Shown: in pieces, positions 24,401 to 36,400 of the stretch | How the letters are laid out: each line of letters starts with the position of its first letter | Position numbering within the stretch: position 1 is the stretch's first letter | Assembly: GCA_043777315.1 (NCBI GenBank) | Contig: JAYVPW010000093.1 | Location: forward strand, 136,020-200,019 | Direction: 5' to 3' | DNA length: 64,000 nucleotides | Source of the DNA: CAIURC01 sp043777315 | GTDB taxonomy: Bacteria; Verrucomicrobiota; Verrucomicrobiia; Chthoniobacterales; Chthoniobacteraceae | The notes under the pieces: model-generated | What the model saw: the letters and a program-made list of their open reading frames with translations, nothing else | What the model was told of the DNA's origin: nothing | Database searches by the model: none | Position numbers and translations under genes: made by a program

Positions 24401-27400
24401 GGTTGATCTGGTTCAGGTCGATGAAGCCGCCGGGGCCCGGGTTCAGCACCGCCGCGGTCGGTCCATCGACGGTGAATTTGATCGTCGCCGCGATGTTGCC
24501 GACCCCCGCCGTCGTCGAGCCGTCCGCCGCGGTCGCGTCGGCATTTTTGAAGCCCGCGCCCGTGTCGGATTCAAACGCGAGCACGTTCACCGTGATCTCG
24601 CCCGGCGCAAATTTCGTGAACGCCGCCGCCGTCGTCTGCTCCTCGGTGATGAAGTAACGGAACCGCGTCGCACCCGTGCTCGCGATTTTCGCAACGAGCT
24701 CGTCGAGCGTCGCCGCAGTCACCGGCGTCACGGTCACGACGCCGCTCGCATTGACGGTCGTCTCGAGCGGCACCGGCACGCCGTGCGTTCTGAAAGTCTG
24801 CGTGCCCGCCGTGACGGTCACTTCCTGGCCCGCGTCGAGGATCGACGCGTAATCGAGCTTCTGCCCGTTCGGCGCGGTGAAGGTCACATCGACGTAAGGC
24901 TGGTTCATCGCCGTCCCACCGAGCGGCGTCAGCGAAGTCAGCGGCCGGCCATTCAGCACGTTCACGTCGATCCGTGCGCCCGCGGGATCGATCAGCGCCG
25001 CCGTCGGTTTCACGTCGCTCACGGTGCCGCTCGTCGTCGCGACGGTCGTGAAAGTCACGTCGTCCCCGCCCGCGTTTTTGAAGCCGAGCTTCAGCTTGCC
25101 CTGGATCGTCAGCAGCCGGACTTGATCCGGGATGTCGGCGAGGAAGAGCACGGTCACGCTGCCCGACGCGACCTTCGACAGGTCGGCGTAAAGTTTTGCG
25201 CTGAGGCTGATTTGATCCGCGGCGAAGTTCAGTTTGCCGGCGATGAGGAACTTCCCGTCCGTGCTGAACTTGATCAGCACCTCGCCATTGAAGACCTCTT
25301 TCGACGTGTAAATCGTGAACAGTTTCGCGCCGCCGGTGATCGTCATCGGCGACGTGAACGCGGCCGCGAAGCCGCCCATGCTCGGGTTCGCGCGAATCGC
25401 CTGCACCTGCCGGACGACCTGCATCTTCACGTCGTCGAGCCATTGCTCCGGCGAAATATTCACGCCGCTGCCGAAGGCCGGATCGCGCAGTTTGATCGGG
25501 TCGTCGATCGACGGCAGCGATTTGAAGAACTCGACGCCGGCGACGAAGTCGTTGATCGAGAGGCCGGTGTTCGGTTCCAGCAGAATGCCGCCCGGCACCG
25601 ACGCGCTGATGAGCACGCCGAGCGGTCCGAGCTCGGTGAGCGCGAGGCGGACGGTCAGCCCGCCGATGCCGGGGAAGTTGAATCCGCCTTCGAGCCCGGC
25701 GAAGAACACGCGCTGCTTGACCGGCGTGAACGTGTCGGTCGAGGCGATGATTTGATCCGTCGCGCTGAGCTTGACGATGCCGCCGATGAGTGCCGCGCTG
25801 ATTTCGCCGCCGAACAATTTGCCGCTCACGCTGACGCCGATGCTCGCGATGTCGGTGATCGGGAACTCGCCCCTGATCAGCTTGCCGACGTCGATTTTCA
25901 CTCCCTCGATCGCGCCGGAGAAAGTGAGGCCCTTCAGCCCGTGAATGCCCGTCACGCTCGCCGAAAGCGTGAGCACGAACTCGACGGGTTTGTTCTCGAT
26001 GTCGGCCCACGAGATGCCGAGTTCGGTGATGTGGACCGGCAGCCACGCGGGCCATTTGAAAGTGTCGCCGGTCGCGCCGCCGACGCTGAGGACGACGCCG
26101 AAGCCCGTCAGCGCCTTGAATTTCCCGTTGCCGAGGATCGCGAAATTCCGCGCCTCGCCGCCGATGACGAAGCCGCCGATATTCACCTCCGCACCGACCG
26201 CGCCGACGTGCAGCAACTCCGCCGTGCCGATCGCGCCGGTGTCGAGCCGGATGTCGCTCGCGGTCAGCGTGAGGACGCCGCCGAGCTGCACGCGCAGGGT
26301 GTCGAGGTCGAACTTGAACGCATCGACCTTCCCATCGCGGAAGGTGAGCGTGGCCCGCAGCGCTTCGGTGTCGGGCACGCCGGGGAGATCCTTGCCGGGC
26401 TCCGCCGTGAGCCGGTCCTTGATCGTGGCCGTGAAAGGTTTGCCGGGGAAGAGCGTCGCGCCGCCGGAGGCGATGAAGATGGAACCGTTGAAGACGACCG
26501 GGTTTTCGGCGTCGAAGTTGACCGAGAAATTGGTGACGCCGATGCGGATGTCGTCGAACTCGATGATGCCTTTGAGTCCGATCTTGCCGGGCGTCGGAGC
26601 GGTCTGGCCTGAAGCGGGGGCCATCGGCGTGAGGCCGTTGGGAGAGTTGGGAGGCGTGACCCCGCCGAACTGGAGAATGGCCTGGCCGATCGTGAAGCCG
26701 TTCTGCCGGACGACGAGTCCTGGGATGATGCCGGGCGGGCCGGTCGTCTGCGTCTTGCCGAGTTGCGCCGGATCGGTGGATTTTTCGGCCTCGGTCGCGG
26801 GCCGGTTGCTCTGCATCGCAGTGTCGTACGGACGCAGGCTGCCCTTCACGTTCAGCGCCGGGAAGACGATGTCGGCGGAATAAACGCGGAGGATTTCCTG
26901 CGTCTTCGGGCCGGCCGGATCGTAGGCGATGCGGATGCCCTGCGCGGTGACGGTGACCACGTCCGGCACCTTCACTTCGAGCGACGCGACGGAGAAGCTG
27001 AACTTGCCCGGCACGTCGATATCGACCTTGCCGCTGAGCAGGCCGAAGACATCGACCACGACATCGAACGCGCCATGCACGCCGAGCAGGTCGGCGGTGA
27101 TCGCGCTGTTGTTCTGAGCGTTGGAAGTCGTCGCCGGCGCGGGCTGGCCCGCAGCCGCAGTCGTCGGCGCGGCACCGCCGAAGGCGAGCGACGCGCGGTC
27201 CACGCCGATGCCGATGGTGAGGACGAGCTTGCCGCCTTTGAAGCCGACTTTGTCGATGCCGATCGTCGGGCCTTGCAGCGTGAGCGGGCCGATGTTGATC
27301 GGACCGCCCGCGGTCGCGCCGGTCGAAGGCGTGGCGTCGAGGGTGAAGCGCTCTTGCAGCGGCGCGTTCACCGCGCCGTCGAGCGTGCGGAAGCCCCATC

Positions 27401-30400
27401 CGCTCTGCGCCGGAATGAGCGGATTGGCGGTGACGAAATCGACGAAGACCTCGCCCGGAGTCGTGCCCGCACCGGCTTTGAAAAGGCCGACCGCATCGCC
27501 CGGCGTCGCGTCTTTCAAATAGTAGCGATACGTCGTCCCCTGGATCAGCAGCGGCAATCCGCCGACGAGTTCCGGGAAGCCGGAGCCGTCGTTGCGCACC
27601 TTGATTTGGGCGACGCCGGAGCCGCTGAGTTTGAACTCGTCGCCGTTGATCGACGCCGGATCGATTTTGCTCCCGTCTTTCGAGACGAAGGTCACGTCGA
27701 TCCACTGCCGCGAGTTGAGCTGCGTGAGTTGCACAGTCCCGCCGCCCGCCGGATTCGCGAGCTGCGCCGTCGCGCCCGCGACCGTGCCGGGGCTGACGAA
27801 CCCGTCCGCATCGGTGAACGAGAACGGCAGCAGCGCGAGCTCGATGTCGCCCGTCGGCAGGGTGCCGGTGAAAGTATAGCGCCAGGTGTTCGGCTTGTTG
27901 GCCGCGTCGGGCTGGGTCGGCAACACGCCGATGGTCACGCCCGCGATCGTTTGTCCGCCGGACTTCAGCGCGAACTCGGGAGCCGCATCCGTGATCGAAC
28001 TCGCCGTCAGCGCGCTCGAGCCGAGCTTAAAGAAGGTCACGTCGATCGTCTTCGCCGCGACGTTCAGCGCGGGCGCGGTCAGGAACTTCGAGTAGATCAC
28101 GAACGAGTCGGTCCGCAGCGTGTTCGAGACGTTGTTGAGGTCGGTGAACTTCGCCGCGAGGACCTGCACATCGACGCGCCCCGTCTCGGTGAACGTGCCG
28201 CTGAACGAGTAGCGCCACACATTCGTCGTCCCCTGCCGGACCGGCGCGACGACCGCTCCGCTCGCGTCGCGATTGAGCGCGATGCCGGCGGGCGTCGCGC
28301 CGTTCACGGTCACGGAAATTTCGTCGCCATTCACCGTCACCGGCTTGATCCCCGCGCCGGTCGGATCGGACAGCGTCACGTCGATGAAGTGATCGGCGTT
28401 GATCTTCGCGAGATCGACGAACTGCGTCCCCGCCGTGAATTGCTGCGTCTCGCCGAGGTTCCCGATGTTCAGTTTGTCGGTCCAAGTCTCGGACAGGAAA
28501 GCGATCTGGACCGCCCCTTCCGGGATGTCGCCGAGGAAGGAATACCGCCACACATTCGTCGTCCCGACGCGCGTCGGTTTGCCGATCACGGTCACGTTCG
28601 CCGGGATCGCACCATTCACCCGCAGCACGAATTCCGGGTCGGTGTCCTCGATCGTTTCGACCTTCAATCCCGCGCGGTTCGGATCGTTGAAAAGGATGTC
28701 GATGGAGTGCCGGCGATTCAGCGTCGCGCGGTCCGCGAGGAGTCCGGCGACTGGATCGAAAAGGTCCGCGCTGATCGGCTGCACCGATGCCGGCAGATTC
28801 GAGAGCGTCAGCGATTGGCCGAAGACTTTCACGCCGCCGATGCGGAGCAATTGCAGTTGGAAACCATCCGCGCCGCCGATCGTGAAGATCGCCGTGCCGG
28901 TGATCGCAAAAGCCTCCTGACCGCTGACGTTGATCTTCAGCCCGGCGGGCGTCGCGTTGTTCACGCCGGTCACCGAGACGGAGACGACGCCGTTCGGCTT
29001 TTTGGTGAAAGTGAAGCGTCCGTCGAGCGAGAAAATCGTGGGCGATCCGACCTTGAAGCTGAGATCGCCCGAGAAGATCGCCACGTCGTCGGAGGTCGTG
29101 AATTTGTCGAACACGATCGGCACTTCGCCCGGAATCGTGATCGAAGTCGTCGCCGGGATGATCACGCCGGAGTTGTTGAAATCGATCGTCGCCGTGCCGG
29201 TCACGTCGAGGCCATCGAGACCGATCAGCCGGACCGTGCCGCGGGCGTGCAGCGCGTATTTGGTCACGCCGCCGATGTTGAATTTGATCAGGCCGAGGCT
29301 GGCGTTGGTCAGCAACACGCCAGTTGCGTTGGGGTTCCGCGTCCCATCGGTGTTCGAGTACGGACCCTCGCCGAGGAAGATTTCCAGGCCCGCGGCGCCG
29401 ACCGCCTGCGTGGCGTTCGCGACGCCAGCCGGCGCGGAGCCGAAGACGAGGCTCCCCTCGATGCTCACGAAATCGCCGAGCGTGATTTTCAAATCCTGGA
29501 CGATGACCTGGAAGAACGGACGCGCGCCCACCGTCGTCGGCTTCACTTCCGTCGCACTGAATTTCACCGCGATGCTGCGGCCGTTGATGTCGAGCATCTC
29601 GTCCACCGCGGACGTGCCGGTGTTGAACCGCACGCCGACGGTCGCACCGAGCGTCGCGCCGCCGCCCTCGAACGAAACCTCGCCGGTGATGATGCCCGCG
29701 ATGCCGGTGATGCGCGTGATCGGATCGGCTTGGATGATCAGCGCCGCGCCCGCGTTTTTCAGCGCGGGCAGGGCGTCGCCCGTCGCGCCGCTGAACGTCA
29801 GCCGCTGCACCGCGATCCGGGTGACTTTCGTGCCATTGGCGCGCGTCGATTGATCGAAGAAAAAGTCGCCGCTGAGCGTGAACCCCGCGAACGTCGCGGT
29901 CGCGTCGAACGCCGTGACGCGAATGTATGGCCCGGCCGGAACATTGAGCCGAGTGCTCGCGCCGTTGAGCATGAAGGTCTGATCGACCGGGGTCATCAGC
30001 GTGTTGATCGCGAAGCCGACCGTGCCGCTGAGCGTGAAGTCGGGGACCGTCACCGCGACCTTCACCGAGAAGCTCGCCGCGATGCCGCCGGGCGTGAGGA
30101 CCATCGCGCCGTTGCCCTCGCTGAGCGTGAAGAGCGGCGCGCCCGAGTCGTCGCGGAAGACCAGCCCGATGTTCGTCGCGACGACGGTGACCGTGGCCTG
30201 TCCGACGGCCGTTTCCTTCCGCTCGAACGAGAAATTCCCGCTGATCGTCGTGCCGAGAACGGTGAGCGCGATGTCCGTTCCCTCGACGCGCAGATACGGC
30301 CCGGCGGGCAGTGCGAGCGAGTTCAAGCCGAGGCCGGTGAGCACGTCCGGCACGGTCGTCTGACCCGTCGCCGTGCCGCTCAAACCGAGCAAGCCCGCCG

Positions 30401-33400
30401 CGCCAAGGCCGTTCAGGCCGACGACCGTGAGGCGTTTCCCGGCGCTGATCGTCGAGCTGTCGGTGAGCTTGATTTTGTCGCCGACGAGCACGGCGACGAG
30501 CTTCGCGCCGGTGTTCGCGGCGTTCAGGTTGATGAGGTCGAGGAGCTGTCTGACCGTCGCCACGCCTGCGAGATTCACGTTGAAAGTGACGCCGTCGCGC
30601 CGCGTGATTTTGAACGCCGCGTCGTTGGGTTGCGTCGCCGCAAAACCGGAGATGAGCGGTGCGCTCGAAGCGGTCAGCGCGAGCGAGGTGACGGTCGTGT
30701 CGATCACGCGGAAACGGATGAAGTTGCCGAACAATTCCGCGCGCACTTTCGAGCCGAGCCCGGCGGTGCCGAGCGCGACGTTGAAGTCGGCGACGAGGTT
30801 CGCGGCAGTAGTGTTGTCGGCAGTGTCGGCGGGCGAAACCGTGACGATCACCGGCGTCGCGGTTCCGGCTTTCAAGGTGACGCTGACGGCGCTGGCATAT
30901 TTGCCGTTCGCCGGCGCGGCGACGGTCGAGGTCAGCGTCAGTTCGATCGGGAATCCGTCGCCGCCGCGGAGCGCGGAAAGTTGCGTCGTTTCGCCGACCG
31001 GCGCGGCGGCGGGCAGCGGGAGATTGACCGCGGCGCGCGTCGTGTTGATGCGCAGCGTGAAGGTGCCACTGAACCCGACATTCGGAATGTTTTGCACCGC
31101 CACGTCCGCACCGAGTTCGCCCGCCACGCCCGCGCTCGTGATGATGAATGAGCCGTGCCCGTTCGTGAGGCTGACGAAATCCGTCGTCCCGTCGCCGAGC
31201 CCGAGATGCACGTTCGAGGCGAGGATGCGGATGACCTGGTTCGGTGCGGTGCCCGATTTCTCGAACGAGAAATCACCGCCGAGCGTCTGCCCGCCGATGT
31301 TCATCTCGACGTTCGTGCCGCTGACTTTCAGGTAATTTCCGCCCGGCACGCTGATCGTGAATTCGTTCAATCGCGCGCCGGTGATCACGGATGTGGACGC
31401 GCCCGCGACGCTCGCGCCGAGCAGCCCGAGCGACGCCGCGGTCTTCGATCCGTTCAACGTCGTCACCGCAAAATTCGTCGTGTCGGTGAGCTTGATCGTC
31501 TCGCCGTCGAGCGTCGCGAATGGAGTCAGCGGCGAGCCCGCGGCGACGTTGATCTTCGCCACGATGTCGCCCACGGTCAGCGCGCCGACGAGGTTCACGT
31601 CGAAGAACGAGTTATCGGCCCGCGTGACGCGGAAATGCGGTCCGCTCGTCTCGACCGGCACGCCGTTGCCGCCGTGCAACTCGCTCAGCAGCACGTCCGG
31701 GTTCACTTCGCCGACGGTGAAAATCTGCGTCAGCGTGGTCGTCGCGGTGCTGGTATTCAGGCTCACGCCGAAGCTGCCGGAGAAGGTGACGCCCGGCACA
31801 TTCAGCTCGACCGTCGCGCTGAAGCTCCCGGCGATCACGGTCTGGGTGCCGACCTTTTTCACGACGAGCCCGCCGCGTCCGCGCGAGACGCGCACGAAGT
31901 CCGTGTTCCCATCGCCGAGCCGCAGCGCGACCGCCGAAACCGCGATGGTCATGATGTTCACCGGCGCGGCGACGGTCCCGATGTTCTTCTTCTCGAACGA
32001 GAAATTGCCGCTCAATTCCTGGCCCGCGATGCTCACCGCGATGTTCGTCGCATCGACCCGCAGATACGGCCCGGCGGGCAGCGCGAGCGTCTCGGTTTTG
32101 CCCGCGATGGTGAAGCGCTCGTTGACTGCGGTGGTCGTGTTGTTCAGCGACAAAGTCAGCGTGCCGCGGAAGAGCGGCGCGTTCGCCGGATTGCCGTCCA
32201 CGTCGATCGTGACGGTGCCGCCGACCGTGCCCGCGACGCCGCCGGTGATCGGCGGAACCGCGGGAATTGCCGGGACCGCCGGATCGTTGGCCGTCGCCGC
32301 TTTCGCGGGCACCGCGGCTTTTCCGGCAATGGTCGGGCGGACGACGAAGAGCAGGTTGCCGCCGGTCAGCGTGAGGAAGTCGGTCGTGCCGTCGCCGAAT
32401 TTCAGGCTGACGTTCGCCGCCGCGATGCGGATCGTTTTCGCCGTCGGCGAAACGGCGATTTGCTCGAAGCTGAAATTGCCGGTGATGTCCTGGCCCGCGA
32501 TGTTCAGCGTCGCCGGGGCGGCCGCGCTGCCGATTTCCACGCGGAGGAACGGACCGGCGGGCAGGTTCAGCGAAACGACCTGGCCGCTGCCGAGCGTGAA
32601 CTGCTGGTTCACCGCGACGAGCGTGTTGTTCAGTGCGAACGAAACGTCGCTCTCGAAGCTGAAGCCGGGGATGTTTTGCAGCTTCACATGCACCGCGAGC
32701 CGACCCGCGAGGCCGAGCGGCGTGACGACGAAAGAGCCGATGCCCGCGGTGACCGTGACGTATTCCAAATTCCCGTCCCCGAGGTGCAACTGCACGTTTG
32801 CCACCGCGACGCGGATGATCTTCGTCGCCGGCAGTTTCGTGATTTGCTCGAATGCGAAATCGCCCTGCAACGTCTGGCCCGCGACCGTGAGCTTCACGCT
32901 GGTGCCGGTGATTTTCAGGAACGGCCCGGCGGGCAGCGTGAAGGCGACCGGCGGCACGGTCACGAGCTTGCCGCCGACGAGCGCGCTGCCCGTGCCGACC
33001 GCGCCGGCCGCGGCAGTCAGTTTTAGGTCGGTCGCGGCGGTGAAACCGTTCAGCACGGTGACGCTTGGCGCGGTCGCGCCGGTGCCGCTGTCCACGAGTT
33101 TCAGCCGCCCGTCTTCGGTCAGGCTCGCGACAACCGGTTTGTTCGCCGCAGTCGCCGCGGAATTGATGCGCGTGACCACGTCGCCGAGCGTCAGCGCGCC
33201 GCCGAGGCTCACGTTGAAGAATCCGCCGGTGCCGCTGCGCGTGACCTTCAATTGGGCGTCGGTCCCCTGCTCGCCGACGATCCCGGCGGCGTCCGCGACC
33301 GTGACGGAGAACGAGGTAACCGTCGCATCGAGCACGCGGAATTCGACCGAATTGCCGGTCGCGACGGCGGCGACGCGGGCGCTCGCTCCGGTGCCAAGAC

Positions 33401-36400
33401 CCGCCGTGCCGATCGCCGAAGTGAGGTCGCCGACGAGGTCGGCGACGACCGCATTTCCAGTCTGGCCGGTGAGCACGACCGGGGTAGAGACGCCGTTCAG
33501 CGTGAAGTTGAAATTCACGTCGCCGCCGTTCCGCCACTTGCCCCCAGTCGGCGCGAGCGCGATCGACTGAACGAGCGCGGAAGCCGTCGTGCCACTCGCG
33601 AAGCCGAGCCCGGCGACCGTCGTGTCGAGCGTGAACGTGGTCACCGTCGCGTCGATGACGCGCAGCCGGAGTCGCGCGCCGAGGGCGCTGTCCACGAGCT
33701 CCGCGACGACCTTCGAGCTGAGCCCGGCGACGTTCAGCGCGTCGTTCCAATCCTTCACGAGCAAGTCCTGCGAAGTCGTCCCGGTCGGCGGCGCGCCGTT
33801 GTCGCTCTGCTTGATCGCGCTCGTTTGCGTGCTGTTGACCGGGAACGCGATCACCGTCGCGGTGCCGTTCAAAGTCAGCGTGACATTCACATCGACGCCG
33901 TAGCTTCCGTTGCCCGGCAGCACCGCCGTCGAAGTGATCGAGCGCGCCGCCGTCCCGAGGCTGAAGAGCGCGGTGATCGCGAGCGAATTCACGCCCGGAT
34001 CGATCGCGCTGAATTTCAGAAATCCGCCCGCGAGCGTCGCGGAAATCTGCGCGCCCAGCCCCGCCGTCGTCAGCGCGGAATTCACGTCGGCGACGAGCGC
34101 CGCCGGCTTGTCCGCAGCCTGCGCGTTGTCGGTCTGTGACGCCGCGGTGACGACGACCGATTTCACGACGCCGTTCACTTTCACGAGGAAGACGACCTCC
34201 GCCGAGACCGTGCCCGTGACGGGGTCCGCGAGCGGGTCGATGAAGCGTCCGCTCGGCGCCACGACCGCGCCGCTGGTCAGCGTGATTGCGTTGCCGACGC
34301 CGGGCTTCACGCTCCCCGCATTCAGCGCGGTGAGGACCGTCGAGCCGTCGAGCGTGGAGAAGGTGAGCGTCTCGCTGACCGCAGCCGCGCCGGTGTTGAC
34401 CTCGACGCCGAACGTCCCCTCGAACGTGACGCCCGGCACATTCAACGTGACCGTTCCACTCAACTTGCCCGCGAGCGCGGCGGGCGCGGTCGGCACGGTC
34501 GTCTTCGCCGGAAAAAGAATGAAGAAGCCCGCGCCGTCATCGAGTGTGACGAAATCTTTCGTCCCATCGCCGAGCCCGAGATGGACGTTCGCGGCGCTGA
34601 TGCGCGTCTGTTTCGTCACCGCCGCCGTCACCGGATCTTTCAGCGTGATGCTCTCGAAAGCGAAGTCGCCGCTGAGGGTCTGGCCCGCGACGGTGAGCGC
34701 GATATTTTTGCCCTCGACGCGGACATACGGTCCGGCGGGCAGGTGCAGTTCGATCTCGGTGTCGCCCGCGGTGAAGGTCTCGTTCACCGGCTTGCCGCTG
34801 TTGTTGATCGAGAAGGCGAAGCTGCCGTCGAACATCACGCCCGCCGGCAATCCGCCGATCGCGATGTCCGCGCTGATCGTGCCGGCGAGGCCGTCCGGCG
34901 AGATGAGGAACGCGCCGATTCCGTGGCTGACCGTGACCACGCCGCCGAGGTCGAGCCCGACCTGGCTGACGGCGATCTTCACGCGCTTTTGCCCGAGCTT
35001 GTTCGCGGTCTGCTCGAACGAAAAATTGCCGCTGAGCGTTTGCCCCGCGACCGTGATCTGAGCAGGAGTTCCGGGAGTTGAGCCTTTGAGTTCCGCGCGG
35101 AGGAACGGTCCGGCGGGAAGATCGAGGACGAAGGGCTGACCGTTGACCGTGAAGGTTTCGTGAACCGCCGCCGTCGTGTTGTTGATCGAGACGCTGACGG
35201 TCGCGTTGTTGAGTCCGAACGCGTTGCCAAAATTGAGTGTCGGGTCCGCCTCGATCCGGCCCGAAAGTCCCGCCGGTGTGACGAGGAAAAGCGCGGCCTG
35301 CGCCGGGCGATTTGGGTTCGTCTGGGCATCATGCTGGATGAATTCGATGAGCGGCGGCGCGAGTCCGGTCGGGCCATCCGGGTCGGCGAGCGCGATGTGC
35401 GCGTGCGTCACCGCGATCTTCACGACGCGCGTGCCGTTCGCTTTCGTGAATTGCTCGAATGCAAAGTCGCCGCCGATCATCTGCCCCGCGACGGTCACCG
35501 ACACGCCGGCGCCCTCGACTTTCAGGAACGGCCCAGCCTTCAAATCGAGATGCACGACTTCGTCCGAAAGTGACGTGCCGATGATCTCGCCGGGTTTCCC
35601 GACGGTCGGAGCATTCAGGAGGCCGAGCTTGCTCGCGGTGAGCGTGCTATTCAGCGCGGTGACGGCGAAAACGGTCGTGCCGGTCGTGTTGTCCACGAGG
35701 TAAATTTTCGAGTTCTCCAGCCGCGCCATGCTCGTCCCAGCGGCGGAGTTGATGCGCTTCACCACGTCGTCGAGCGTCGTCGCGCCGCCGAGGCTGACGT
35801 TGAAACTCGTGTTGTTGCGCCGCGTGATTTTGAACTGCGCGTCGCTCTGCTGCGTCGGCGCGAATCCGGCGAGCGTCGAGGAAGTCAGCGCCAGCGAAAG
35901 CACCGTCGCATCGACGATGCGCAGCCGCAGGAACGTGCCGGAAAGTTCCGCCTGCACTTTGCTCGTCAGCCCGAGCCCGAGGATCGCGGCGTTCACGTCG
36001 GCGACGAAATCGGCGGGGCCGGTGTTGTCCGTCATCGCCGCGACGGTGACGATCACCGCGCCCGTCGTCCCGCCGACATTGATGCCGAAGGTCGCGTCGC
36101 TCGCGAATTTTCCAGTCGCCGGCAGCGCGACAGTGCCGGTCAGCGTGAGCGGAATCGGCACGCCGGTCTTCGCATACAACGAGCTCAGCAGCGTGCCGCC
36201 GTTGAGGTTGCTCACGACGAAATCTTCCAGCACGGGCAGCGCCGTGTTGTTCAGCGAAACCTTGAAATCGCCGGCGAGCGTGACGCCCGGAATGTTCACG
36301 TTCACCGTGCCGCCGAGCTGACCGGCGAGGCCCGCGGGAGTCAGCAGCAGCGCGGCCGCGCCGTTGGTCAGGCTGACGAAATCCGTCGTGCCATCGCCGA

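Noticed and set aside
21349..27705. Minus-strand open frames at 21349-23562 and 24571-27705
   Set aside because: They are in another phase of the same strand, Arg-rich and without domain motifs, and overlap entirely the giant frame with clear beta repeats.
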